DNA of 64,000 nucleotides from Yponomeuta sedellus (lineage: Eukaryota; Arthropoda; Insecta; Lepidoptera; Yponomeutidae). Location: contig OW203727.1 of NCBI GenBank assembly GCA_934045075.1, positions 10,050,675 through 10,114,674 of the forward strand, given 5' to 3'. This document shows, piece by piece, positions 23,401 to 34,383 of the stretch. The notes beneath the pieces are model-generated. The model was not told the origin of the DNA. It did no database searches and saw nothing but the letters and a program-made list of their open reading frames with translations. Position numbers and translations under genes: made by a program. Every line of letters starts with the position of its first letter. Position 1 is the stretch's first letter.

Positions 23401-23630
23401 AAACAAAACATAATTACAAAGATACAGTACAATTGGCGGCCTTATTGCTTAGAGCAATTTCTTCCACGCAACCCACGATGGAGAGTTGCTGAAGGAAAAG
23501 TGAGACGGGTAGTTGGTGCAAATAGGTACTGTATTTATAAGTGGAGACTTGTAATTGGCCTTCTGTTTCCTATGTTGCTGTTGTTCTGTTATATTGTGCT
23601 GTTAGTCTTCTTTAAAACAAAATAAATCAA
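23360..23630 (+). repeat. Dispersed repeat C
   Basis: Contains CTTTATTCTACACC and the core GGCGGCCTTATTGCTTAGAG with CAATTTCTTCC. The same core occurs in the inverted repeat at 5.9-7.4 kb, at 34965-35160 (minus) and at 51615-51730. It is followed by an ATAAATAAATA run. Confidence 0.65.
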
Positions 23631-24389
23631 TAAATAAATAGCACACGCTAACATGAAGGAAAACATCGTGAGGAAACCCTAGTGTCTGAAGTGTTAACAT
23701 ACCTCCCTTACCACGTGCAATGGCCCAACTATGAGACAAATCTCTCTGTGGAAATCTCAGGTCAAAATATCTAACCTTGCTCTCCGTTAATATGACAAAT
23801 ATATTTTATACAAGAATACCTACTCGTACGTATATAAGAAGTATTTTTGTAATTTCTGCAAATACAGCCAAGTTTGGCGGTGAATTTACTATTCCCACGG
23901 GGCGAGGGAAGTTATTCCCGCATCTTGTTTAAATATCATGGAACAATTTTATCGTTGGTGAAATATTGAATAAATAAATAGCGAGGTGGGATGTTCACTT
24001 GAAATACGGGCTGCTTGGCTCTACCTAGTAACCTTCTTATCTACGCTTGTTTTATGAGCGACGTAAATAATAAGGGAGATATTCATGTGAAAGTTTACGT
24101 ACCTAGTAACATTCTGAAACGCTAGCCATTCCGGGTAGATAGGTCAGAGGTAAATAATTACTTAAATGTCTCGATAAAAGTTAAGTTGGAGCGTTCCAAC
24201 CTAGGTGAATTATAACGTTTTGCGTCTTTATATATAAAAAAACACGATTCCTCTGAAGCACTCCTCACTGAAAGTTTAGTTAATAGGTGGTTACGACTTT
24301 TCCTTGTAAAATTTCCACCATAGACTATTATAATCGGCTGTATCGTTTCAAGGAATCGTGTGTTTATAAATAAAATCGTCAAAATTTGA

Positions 24390-24575
24390 AATCGCGCATC
24401 TGCCTACCATGCAAGAGGTCCCGGGTTTGGAACCCGGCTGGGGATAAAAAGACCCCCAGGTCTTGGATTTTTAGATGTTTGTGATGTCGTTGTTTCTGGT
24501 TTCCTTGATACAGGGTAACCTAATGTGGGGTTAGAAGCAATGTATGTGCCTGTATGTAAATGTTATGTTATGTTA
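24390..24575 (+). repeat. tRNA-derived SINE, family 1 (best copy)
   Basis: A head ending in GAGGTCCCGGGTTTGGAACC (B box) is followed by the body TGTTTGTGATGTCGTTGTTT, CAGGGTAACCTAATGTGGGG and a tail of GTATGTAAATGTTATGTTATG. Confidence 0.85.
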
Positions 24576-24999
24576 AGTGTTATTTCTCACATTGACGTTT
24601 TCGAAATAATTAACAGGATTTACATGACATTATTAAGCTTGCGGTTATAGTACAATACCTAATATGCAACAGAGATAAAGGGTTATCCTATACACAATGA
24701 ATTATGGGTTTGGTTGAAAGCCAAAATGAACGTGCCTTAAATTTGATTTAGATTTCAACTCAAAACAAATTATCTCACAACACATTTTTGGGAATTTACG
24801 TCTATACTTTAGATAGTTTCAAACCATCCAGATGTCAGAGTGTATGTCAATTCTATTAAACACAATATAGTTTTAAGCGTTGTCTATCTATAAGACAGAT
24901 TCACTAAAAATCAGGAAAACTGCATGAAATAAAATATATAACAACAAAATTTAAAAGTAGCAGAACCATAATTATCGTAATAACATGATATTCATGTTT

Positions 25000-25212
25000 C
25001 AGTAGTTGCGTATTTCAGCTTATTCTATCTTCTATAATATAAAATGAATCGCTGAATGTGTTGGTAAGCGCAAATCTCGAGAGCAGCTGAACCGATTTCG
25101 CTAATTCTTTTTTTAGAATATTCCTTGAAGTACGAGAATGGTTACGGAGAGAGAAAAAAACAAAGAATTGACTGCTAGGCGGTACGAAATTCGCTGGGTC
25201 AGCTAGTAAATA
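25000..25212 (+). repeat. Dispersed AT-rich repeat
   Basis: Contains AATGAATCGCTGAATGTGTT, CTGAACCGATTTCGCTAATT and CTTGAAGTACGAGAATGGTT, and ends in GGGTCAGCTAGTA. I recall similar sequences as abundant in insect genomes. The class is uncertain, possibly Helitron-related. Confidence 0.5.
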
Positions 25213-25244
25213 ATAAATAACTTTCACACATTACAATTACTTCA

Positions 25245-25435
25245 CCAAGTCCCAAACTAGGATACCCTTGTAATATGGTCACCAGACAAGGACGTCACAA
25301 ACAAGAATATACACACAGACTGAGGCCTCTTGTACAAATGTAAGGCGGCACCCAATGGGAAACGAACCCAGGACCTCCGACTTGGTAGCTAAGCGCCTTA
25401 ACGGCTAGACCAACGAGGCAGTCTTTGGTAAATAG
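25245..25435 (-). repeat. tRNA-derived SINE, family 3
   Basis: Read on the minus strand, the head begins GCCTCGTTGGTCTAGCCGTT and continues to a B box GGGTTCGTTTCCC. The body (TTGTTTGTGACGTCCTTGTC, GGGTATCCTAGTTTGGGAC) is clearly related to family 1, although the head is different. Confidence 0.8.
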
Positions 25436-26347
25436 TTAGATAAATATAGGTATGTAATTAGGAATATTTAAGAAAGAAGAAAGTCAAGTTACGACTAAAA
25501 AAATTCAGTTGTGAAACCTACAAGGCTACACAACTCTGTACAATCAAGTGAGACCGATTCTACCCTCTCTCTGGAGTAATAATAAACAGAAGTGTTTACC
25601 GATTTATTCTGGTGGGTGGTTAATGCACAGGCGACTGCATCTCAGAGTATAAATTAGTTAGCTCCTTTGAGTGCCGCTCCTTCGTCGTTAGGCGTTGCAC
25701 GCCATTTAGTCAACGTTGTTATTGCCTGCTTCTGAGCACAAAATGCCTTAATTATCAAGTTCAACCCTATGTTACTTAGAATTCCGTCTCACTCTTTTAA
25801 ACGACGGTAAGCGCGATAGACTGCCGAATTTAGCTTTGTTGTGTTGAATACGTACCTTTATGCAGGTTTGCTACTAATGGATGCATTCATCGTAACATCT
25901 TGCTATCTATTTACCTTCATATTTACTAGCTAGTCATAGTGAAACAGTCTGCTCGCTTTGTAGCTTCTTCACATGTTCAATATAGATTGATAGAGAACAC
26001 TTTATTGTACATAAGAATGGAAATTACGCAGATATTTCTTAACCCAAGAGTCAGTATTCAATAAGTATTTACTTTATGGTGGTTCGGGGTGCTAACTAGC
26101 GCCACCAATGGAAAAAAAATCACAACTTGTTTTATAAGACGTTTTTATCTAAAAATTAACATGAGAAATCTTAACAACTGTGACAATTATTTTTACAACC
26201 TATATTCAAAAACCAAGGACCTTTTTTTTTAATCTTTTTTATTTATCTTAATCAGTTTCCGGCAAAAACGGCCGTTTTTAGCGGAAATCGATTAAAATTC
26301 TAGGATATTTATACTACATTCAAGACTGTATGTTATAATAGTACATT

Positions 26348-26664
26348 ATTACACCATTTTTATTTTTAATGCACTAACCCGTGCTAAGGAACAAATTTAA
26401 AAACCTATTTAGAGGCTAAAAATTTCACACATGCCGGGATTCGAACCCGCAACCTCTGGCTATCCGTACCAGCGCTCTACCAATTGAGCCAATGGGCGAC
26501 TCACAACATGGCCGGCTGGCCGGGATAGCCATGATAGATATGGTACGGATAGCCAGAGGTTGCGGGTTCGAATCCCGGCATGTGTGAAATTTTTAGCCTC
26601 TAAATAGGTTTTTAAATTTGTTCCTTAGCACGGGTTAGTGCATTAAAAATAAAAATGGTGTAAT
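26348..26664. repeat. tRNA-like palindrome with 124-bp arms
   Basis: The arms 26348-26471 and 26541-26664 appear to be perfect reverse complements. The 69-bp centre holds the remaining 5' half of the inverted tRNA-like core and a GC-rich joint. Confidence 0.95.
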
Positions 26665-26759
26665 CATGTGGGTACAGTGATATCGTTCCGATGTTAAACC
26701 TAACTGCAAAGTAGGTAGTCGGGGCTGTAAGTAATGCAATTTGCTTAAGTCAGATGTCG

Positions 26760-26925
26760 CTGCCTGTACGTAATACAGAGAATATTGTAAAGAGGTTCGA
26801 AATTTCACTGATGTTGTGAGTCGCCCATTGGCTCAATTGGTAGAGCGCTGGTACGGATAGCCAGAGGTTGCGGGTTCGAATCCCGCCATGGGTGAAATTT
26901 TTAGCCTCTAAATAGGTTTTTAAAT
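26760..26925 (+). repeat. tRNA-like repeat unit
   Basis: The usual left flank, a core at about 26820-26895 (GGCTCAATTGGTAGAGCGCT, GGTTCGAATCC) and the TAGCCTCTAAATAGG right flank. Confidence 0.85.
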
Positions 26926-27275
26926 AATAGTACATTACACAACTAGGGTGGTAATACAAAGAAAGGCCAAGATCGCAGAAGTTTGCGGCCCGAGCTGCAA
27001 GCGAGGGACGTAAATATGCGATCGAGAGCTTTCTTTATTACCTCCCGTGTTGTGTACATCTTTTTATGTCTACACTTGGCCAGAAAGCGGCTTTTTCCGT
27101 ACGCGCAGCGTGCGGAAAAAGCCTCTTTATTGCCAGGTGTGGCATAAAAATAGTTACCTCATGATATTAAGGTTTCTCATGTTTCATTTTTTTTAAAAAC
27201 GTATTATAAAACAAGTTACGATTTTTATTCCATTGGTGGCGCCAGTTAGCACCCCGAACCACCTTAAAGTTAATT

Positions 27276-27375
27276 ACATAGTTATATATTAAACGGGTCA
27301 AATCGCGATTATTTATTAGGTAAAACGTAATTACCTTATCGCGATCGCGATCTGACCCGTTTAAGATATAACTAT
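27276..27375. mobile_element. Fold-back MITE G, short copy
   Basis: The arms (ACATAGTTATATATTAAACG with GGGTCAAATCGCGAT) face each other around TTATTAGGTAAAACGTAATT. The same family occurs at 32025-32100 (left arm only) and 58057-58232. Flank GAGTATCACGAATCATTAAG is shared with the 58 kb copy. Confidence 0.8.
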
Positions 27376-28589
27376 GTATGAGTATCACGAATCATTAAGA
27401 TTCTACGGAAGAGATAACTTTTAGTGTCCACGTAGCACAAGTTATGGAAAAATAATTACATTTCGCAAGAAATAACATAATTTTCTTTAACTTGTCTAAT
27501 TCTGGAGCGTTGGATGCTTTGGACGACACAAATCAAATTAGTTGTACAAATACAAGGGCGAAACAACGCGCCCGTTCGCCGTAAAGGAGGCAGTGAATTT
27601 CTGAAAGCACAAATTGTACCTAATCTCTGGAGCTCGCCGCAAAAAGGTGAGTTGGTTCCATTATGAATAACTTCTTCCTCCCTCACCTAATTTAACTTGT
27701 AAACATTACAATTTAGACGCCCATCTCGAGTTGATGCCTCCGAAAGTGCCATTTGCTACCTTCATTCCGAGAATTTTTATTTCGCTTTTTACTTCTTCAC
27801 CGTTGGGTTGTTATTTTTTGTATACTTAATCGTAACCTTGGTTTTCTGAGCCCGTAGAAAAGATAAGGTTATTAAAAATAGCTACCTACCTGTGGTTAGG
27901 TTGGAATTTCTTTTCAGAGTGTCGGATTTAACGTTTTCCACGGTCGGCCGGGGTTGAAGCGTACCCGTTCAATGTCCGCTTGTAAAATGCATTGCATGTG
28001 GGTCAGCTCCTGTCAGCTCGTGTGAAGCGGTGTTGGAAAAATTGCCAATAAAACGGTTCGCACTTGAAATGGCGCCTGTTCGTAAATTAATTAAACTTTT
28101 ATTTTGAGAGCGTTGCAACAGGCGACTGTTGTGCAGCGGCGAGACGACTCCAATAATTGGGCCAAGAAAGGACAGTTCTAATTTCGACAAGGCTAATGTC
28201 GGTGGAAGTTTGCCGACAAACAGGCCAAGAGCTACTCGATCTGTTGACTGATCTAGCCACTCAGCTCTGAATGTTTGCATCGCCCACAGTGCAAATCAAT
28301 CGGGTTTATAGTCACTTCCAGCTTAGCTTAAATATAGCCTAGGGACCATTTGGGTGTTGATTACTTGTAGGTTGTTGGTGTGCTGTAGAGTGTACCAAAT
28401 AAATTAAAATATTGTATATTTTTGCATTTATCCAAGAAAAAGTTCCTACTTGGAAACTGAAAATCTATAGTGCCGTTATTTTTAAGGCTCGTTTGCTTAG
28501 AAAAACCTGTCCGTGATGTTGTAGAGAATAGGATTGTTTCAGGAAGATGAAAAATATATTTAACTAGGATATTCTGTGCTTTTGTAACC
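27376..28589. other. No supported gene
   Basis: Contains a 103-codon minus frame (27969-28280) without recognisable domains. It could be a coincidental open frame. Confidence 0.4.
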
Positions 28590-28850
28590 ACACAAGAGCA
28601 TCGCAAACATGGAATTACCTCTACAGTAAGTATAGTAACATACAGGTGACCCTAGTTTCGGAGTCAGGACGTTACGTAGTATTGTAAGAAAACATATTGA
28701 TAGTTACATTGTATGTTTTTGTCAATAAATTACTTGCTCTAAGTTGAAGCCATGTGCATAGATCAAAGTACAGCAGCCCCCAGCTAGAATGGAACCCAAC
28801 ACCTGTGTCATAATCAAGCGTCATGCCACTAGCCCACAAGGTAGTCGATT
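28590..28850 (-). repeat. Degenerate tRNA-SINE
   Basis: On the minus strand, a B-box-like GGTGTTGGGTTCCATTCTAG precedes a family 1-like body ending in GTTTGCGATGCTC. Strongly diverged. Confidence 0.5.
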
Positions 28851-30090
28851 TTTACAAACTGTTAGAAAAAGTGAAATAGGAAAGAACCAATACCTTGTTT
28901 TGTCAGATGAAAACAAAAAACAATGAGCCAGTCCACGAGTCCATCGTTAAAAGTTTCAGCATTAAAATCGGACGTTCGCTTAGCAAACGAGGTAACGGCG
29001 GTAATATGTCGGTCTGCGGAGGCAACATAAATTGCTAAAGATACGAGAGGAAGCACACCAGTGCGCCTCACAAATTGCCTCTACACCTTCGACAATGAAC
29101 GTTTTACATTACCCCTTTCGAGTAGCGATGTTGCCTTTACACACAGAAGATAGACCTTGTGACAGAACTTTGCAAAAAAACTTCATGTGGCACGTTGTGC
29201 GCTGCAAAGAGAGATAGTAAACAGGGTGGGATAATATACAGGGGGCATAAATACAGAGACCCAGAAATCTTCCCTAAGCAAAAATAATACAATTGCCTCT
29301 TGTATGTATTATCTCGTACATATTAAAATTTTTTTTTAAGTATACATGTTATAAAAATATGGACGTGCAATTTGGTCATGTCATATAATCAACGAAAGAA
29401 AGAGAAAGTGGACCATTAACATTCATCAGAGTCGTCATAACATTCATCGTTTGATGTCGCCGTTAGTCTTCTTCTAGACACTTCTATTGATTTTAGTGTA
29501 AATCTTAACTAAGTAAGGGCAAATTCTAATAATCAAAATCTTTGTTGTTAACTGGTTAAGATTGCATACTTTTCTTAGAGTCATGATCAAGTCATCGCGT
29601 GCTTAGGCACAGTGACGATTTCAGTAGGTACCCTTGAAGTATCTGTATGTTCAATCGCGCGTTCAAAACTCTCGATGTAGCATCCCACAGCTTCAACCCG
29701 GCTGACAATAAGGGCGTTGCGATTTGTTCGACCGGGCTCGACTCGCTGCAACTACTAGTACAGTGGACCGCAGGTCAACTATCTTAGTAGTCGCAAGGTC
29801 GTCCTTAACTTAACTGATTAAAGTGCACGCATGTAAAAGTTGATGTACTCTCGACTGTACCTGTAATTACATCCGCTACAATCCGCTTTGCACGATCCAG
29901 AGCGCTGTTCTCTTTGACCCCATGTGTAATGATTCAGGGGCACTCTGAATCTGAAGAGTCTGAATGCGTCGTAGAATTTCGTTGAATGTTTGCTATTGGT
30001 AAGACAGATGACGGCGCCTGTCAAATAACGGTTACTTCCAAATTACGCAATTATCGAAATATAGCAATTCCAACATCTTCCTATAGTGGA
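28851..30090. other. No supported gene
   Basis: No recognisable coding region or repeat boundaries. Confidence 0.4.
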
Positions 30091-30101
30091 AGGACCCGAA
30101 C

Positions 30102-30104
<3 letters not shown>

Positions 30105-30137
<33 letters not shown>

Positions 30138-31198
30138 CACCCAGGAGAAACCCCAATTACGGGTACCACCGGCTCGGGGGAGCACAGTGGTTATGTCGGA
30201 CTCCCCGCCCTGAAAAGGGCGGTATACCGACTAAAACTCCTGGGGTGTTCCTCCGCACCGCAAAGGACGGGGCCACGGGGACGCTTACGCACACTTCCGC
30301 GACCCCGTCTGCGGGCGCCCTTTCGGGCACTCCTTCGGCGGCGCCCCTGCCCCATCGCATCGGACCGAACGACGGGGCGAGGGAACGCCGCATCTCTTCG
30401 TTGGAGCGCATAGTGGCCAAGTGCGAACCCCTTGGCAACCACACGCCCCAACGCGCCGCCCCCTCCATCCCATTGTTGTGTGGTCCAATGGGATTAGAGG
30501 AGGGCGGCGCACCTCCTCGTTGGGGCGCATGGGGGCCAATGTCAACTGTTGGCCCCCACACGCCCCACACTCGAGGCCCGTCACGTCGCCCACCAGCACT
30601 TCTCTGAAAGCAGAGAAGGCGGTGAGCGACCGCGCGGGCCCCCTCCGTGCCAGAAGGCACCCTCGGAACACGCAAGGGCGCCTTCCGGCCCGCCGTGATG
30701 GAGGCAGAGGGTCCCCCGACCCTCCGCGTCCCGGCGGCCACTCTGGTCCGACTGGTACGAGGCGCGCGCGCTTCCGCGCAGCGGCGCCCCCCCCAGTCGG
30801 TCCTTCATTCGGTTGGTCGCCTGGGTCCCGCTCCACAAAGTGAAACAGGGCCCACGCGACCCCTCCCGCCGTGATGGAGGCAGAGGGTCCCCCGACCCTC
30901 CGCCCACGGCCACTCTGGTCCGACTGGTACGAGGCGCGCGCGCTTTCGCGCAGCGGCGCCCCCCCCAGTCGGTCCTTCAATCGGTTGGTCGCCTGGGTCC
31001 CGCTCCACAAAGTGAAACAGGGCCCACGCGACCCCTCCCGCCAGATTATTCGCCGTTAGCCAGTAAGTTCCGTTAACAACTTACTGACTAACGCTCAGGG
31101 TGCACCGACCCCACCACTTGCCCCTCCACCTGGTTCATAGAATCAGATGGAACGGAAAGCGGAGGGGTACACGTGAAGGTTATCTGGCATCGCACCCC
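30105..31198 (-). mobile_element. Poly(A)-tailed GC-rich retroposon with target-site duplication
   Basis: On the plus strand it begins with 33 T (30105-30137), so the element is on the minus strand with a poly(A) tail. The motif AGGACCCGAACCCC occurs just outside both ends (30091-30104 and 31199-31212), a 14-bp target-site duplication. The body is very GC-rich, has two tandem copies of a 176-bp unit (from 30694 and from 30870) and a stem-loop near its 5' end (arms 31054-31069 and 31078-31093). Many overlapping open frames on both strands reflect GC content. It might be a LINE-mobilised non-autonomous element or a 5'-truncated LINE tail. Confidence 0.85.
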
Positions 31199-31214
31199 AG
31201 GACCCGAACCCCTG

Positions 31215-31690
31215 CTCTAACTCCCATACACCCAGTTTATAAAATGGTTGAGGTCGCGAACAGAAAGCCAGCATGCTGAACTTTGGAGAACAGAAACCAA
31301 ACGTAGACAAGCCAGGGAGGCTTTACAAACAATCTCGAAACGTTTTTCACGTAGCCTGCTGCGTCTGAGAAGAGAAAATCTGCGCAAAGCTGTGGCAATC
31401 TTAACATGCCACTGCTCACTGAACAGACATCTCTACAACATGGGTCTATCCCGCTTTGCCGGGGATGCTTCAAAGAAGAAAAAACACCCATCCACGTGAC
31501 CACTCATTGTGAAGGCGTGGAAAAGCAACGGACCGCCATCATTGGGAAGCCGGGGTCCCTTCAGGAAGCCCGCAGTGACATCGGAGCACTGCTGGCTTTC
31601 TGGAAAGAGGTAGGCTGGCTGGAGTAAACTCACAGCTCCACTATGTACAATGGCCCAATCAGGTCTAACTAACTCTTAAATAAAATTGTA
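31215..31690 (+). mobile_element. LINE ORF2 C-terminal fragment, frameshifted
   Basis: A plus-strand end of a LINE polyprotein. A region typical after RNase H (KAVAILTCHCSLNRHLYNMG) is followed, one frameshift later, by a CCHC-like zinc knuckle (CRGCFKEEKTPIHVTTHC) and the C-terminus FWKEVGWLE with TAA at 31625-31627. A short AT-rich 3' UTR follows. This is the older host of the poly(A)-tailed insertion next to it. Confidence 0.75.
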
Positions 31691-32024
31691 TTTTTTCTAT
31701 GCTGTAACATTAGTAAGGCGCGTAAAGCGCCAGTTTCATAAAGTTATTTAAAAGTCGAGATTTAGAAAAATAACAGGATGAGAAAAGTCATAGGACTATT
31801 GCTGTTGTACAATACAACTCTAATTGAAGTTTTGCAGTTATGCGAATTTTAAAGGTAACATAGGCGTGGACCACACAGAGGGGACGTGAGGTGCAGGCGC
31901 GGAAAAGACGCGACGCGTTGTATAGTCACCGACCACAGAACTACTACAGAGCTCTGTGACTACAGAGTACTCGACCGTGACTCTATATATTTGTTCTCTC
32001 GATATTATCTCGGTACTTCTTTCA

Positions 32025-32140
32025 TAGTTATATACGTTTAAACGGGTCTAATTGCGATTATTTATTAGCTAAAACGTAATTACCTTATTTCCTGACGTTT
32101 CGGCAGTGTTACAGTTGCCGTGATCGTGGTGTATTTCTTC
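32025..32140 (+). repeat. MITE G, left arm only
   Basis: Contains AAACGGGTCTAATTGCGATT and TAAAACGTAATTACCTTATT, as in the 58 kb copy. The inverse arm is missing. Confidence 0.75.
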
Positions 32141-32670
32141 CGTCATCCTATCGATAACATTTATTTACTCACCTGCCTGCGTGCCTGAGGGAGGTATAAA
32201 GGGAGTGCCGACTAATACATTTATCTCAAACTGTCTCTCACTAAGAGAATGTCGAGCAGTGGATGTGTATGGATTGATTGAATTTGCTTACAGGGAATAT
32301 TCTACAACCCCCGTCAAGAGCCGAACGGCCAAAGCACGAGCCGACACGCTTTTATAAAAGCCTCAAAGATTGACGTCCGTTCGCTAGTGGCCGCCCGGTC
32401 GCCAGCAATATTGGGCTCTCCAAAGACGAGGTTACATAAATTCAATTTGGGCACCTCTGAGAGACGCCGTAAATTGCCTCGGCCAAATTGCTTAAAGGAA
32501 GCGCCTCTTAGAACGTTGATGACCATCGCCTTTTCGTCCGTTACTGTTACGAATACCAATGGAGTGAACTAACACGACCACACAGCAGTAATGAGTCGAA
32601 TCTATTTGGTTGGTTTGCTCGGTAACTCGAAAATTTGTCTTCACGCTCTCCTGTTTCCGGTTATTGAGTC
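32141..32670. other. No supported gene
   Basis: Overlapping frames on both strands at 32314-32572 have no recognisable domain. Confidence 0.35.
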
Positions 32671-32671
32671 A

Positions 32672-32720
32672 CAAATTACTTGCGTTAAGAATGTGTGGCA
32701 TTCTTAACGCAAGTAATTTG
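32672..32720. repeat. Perfect 22-bp hairpin
   Basis: The arms 32672-32693 and 32699-32720 are exact reverse complements around a 5-nt loop (TGTGG). Confidence 0.98.
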
Positions 32721-33095
32721 AATGTATGATGTTATAAAAATGTTATAAAATGTTAAAAAAAAATAATAGTACGTAATTTGCTACACAGCTTCTGAATTCA
32801 TATTATAATATGAATAGCCTCTGCCTATTGCAAGATAGATGTCTCATTTCATTGTATCTGTATTTTGGTACAATAAAAAATTAAATTACTTTGGACAAAC
32901 TTGGTCAGAGGCAGCAGTGCAAAATAGAAAAATAAATACGCAACACTTTATTGTACATAAAAGAGAAAACTATACAGAAAATTATAGACTTATTTAGTTT
33001 TTATGAAAATATGGCGTGTGTTCTTAATTGTTCTTGCTAGCTTTGTTAGAAACGTTGTACAGGATAATAAAACAAAAGATAAAATTTACAAACTG

Positions 33096-33252
33096 TACCC
33101 ACATGATTATACTATTTTTATTTTTAATGCACAAACCCGTGCTAAGGACAAATTTAAAAACCTATTTAGAGGCTAATTTTTTTTTTTTAAATTTGACCTT
33201 AGCACGGGTTAGTGCATTAAAAATAAAAATAGTATAATCATGTGGGTACAGT
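33096..33252. repeat. Inverted junction of the tRNA-like repeat (3' flanks)
   Basis: The stretch from CTGTACCCACATGATTATAC is mirrored after a centre made of the TAGAGGCTAA flank and a T tract. Arms are about 63 bp with a few mismatches. Confidence 0.85.
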
Positions 33253-33850
33253 GATATCATTCCGATGTAAAACCTAACTGCAAAGTAGGTAGTCGGGGCT
33301 GTAAGTGATGCAATTTACTTAAGCCAGATGTCGCTGCCTGTACGTAATACAGAGAATAGTGTAAAGAGGTTCGAAATTTCACTGATGCCGGTGAGTCGCC
33401 CATTGGCTCAATTGGTAGAGCGCTGGCACGGATAGCCAGAGGTTGCGGGTTCGAATCCCGACATGGGTGAAATTTTTAGCCTCTGAATAGGTTTTTAAAT
33501 TTGTCCTTAGCACGGGTTAGTGCATTAAAAATAAAAATAGTATAATCATGTGGGTACAGTGATATCATTCCGATGTAAAACCTAACTGCAAAGTAGGTAG
33601 TCGGGGCTGTAAGTGATGCAATTTACTTAAGCCAGATGTCGCTGCCTGTACGTAATACAGAGAATAGTGTAAAGAGGTTCGAAATTTCACTGATGCCGGT
33701 GAGTCGCCCATTGGCTCAATTGGTAGAGCGCTGGCACGGATAGCCAGAGGTTGCGGGTTTGAATCCCGGCATGGGTGAAATTTTTAGCCTCTAAATAGGT
33801 TTTTAAATTTGTCCTTAGCACGGGTTAGTGCATTAAAAATAAAAATAGTA
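33188..33850 (+). repeat. Tandem dimer of the 308-bp tRNA-like unit
   Basis: Two consecutive units in the same direction. The cores start at 33397 and 33705, a period of 308 bp, with almost no differences. Each has 5' flank, tRNA-like core, TAGCCTCTAAATAGG flank and a spacer with GTAGTCGGGGCTGTAAGTGA. Confidence 0.95.
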
Positions 33851-34139
33851 TAATAGATAAAATGCCCGTATTTTTGTTTTGTGGTGTTGCCTCAGACCGT
33901 CTAAATCAAACGTATAGTCATTCATTTGCAACCAATAAAAACTTTGTCTTGTGTATGAGTGGGCGAGAGAGATGCTAGATATAAAAATCAATCGCCACAT
34001 TTATGACGAGGCATCAATTCCAAGGCTCAACCATTTGACTTCATCAATCTGTGGGTGTATTTCCAGGTAAGTGATGTCCTGTAATCATAACTGATTGTGT
34101 TCTGTGAACTAATTATAATTAATAATCTCCCCAAAATCA

Positions 34140-34256
34140 ATCTAAGCATACATCCATAGCCATGGAACATGAACAACAACTAGACCGAGGTTTTTTTGAA
34201 CCCACGACTTCTTTCTTGGTTATCAAGCGTAACATCGCTGGATCAACGAGATAGTT
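34140..34256 (-). repeat. Degenerate tRNA-SINE
   Basis: A minus-strand head with CTCGTTGATCCAGCGATGTT and a B-box-like GTGGGTTCAA. Body diverged. Confidence 0.45.
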
Positions 34257-34383
34257 ACTGAAGCTACTGAAGCGTTTGCTTTGTCTACTATGCATGCACC
34301 CATTTCAACCATTCTCTTACTAACATTTTCGCCTCTCAGAACACAAAAGAAAGTCGATCAGGAATGACTTAACAATTACTTAT

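Larger units (their letters stand above)
26071..27270. mobile_element. 1.2 kb element with terminal inverted repeats carrying tRNA-like units
   Basis: The terminal inverted repeats are about 95 bp: left ACTTTATGGTGGTTCGGGGT and following, right its near reverse complement ending at 27270, with shared GCTAACTRGCGCCACCAATG. Inside are a 124-bp-armed tRNA-like palindrome, a further direct tRNA-like unit and a GC-richer segment (26940-27150). No transposase is encoded, so the element is non-autonomous. Confidence 0.8.

Noticed and set aside
27969..28280. 103-codon minus frame
   Set aside because: No recognisable motif, no splice or promoter context; likely chance.
30086..31076. Many overlapping open frames of 60-240 codons on both strands
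   Set aside because: They lie in a very GC-rich, internally repeated retroposon with poly(A) tail and target-site duplication; stop codons are simply rare there, and no domain is recognisable.
33188..33850. CRISPR-like direct repeats
   Set aside because: Two 308-bp units with tRNA-like cores in eukaryotic DNA; no short repeat/spacer pattern.
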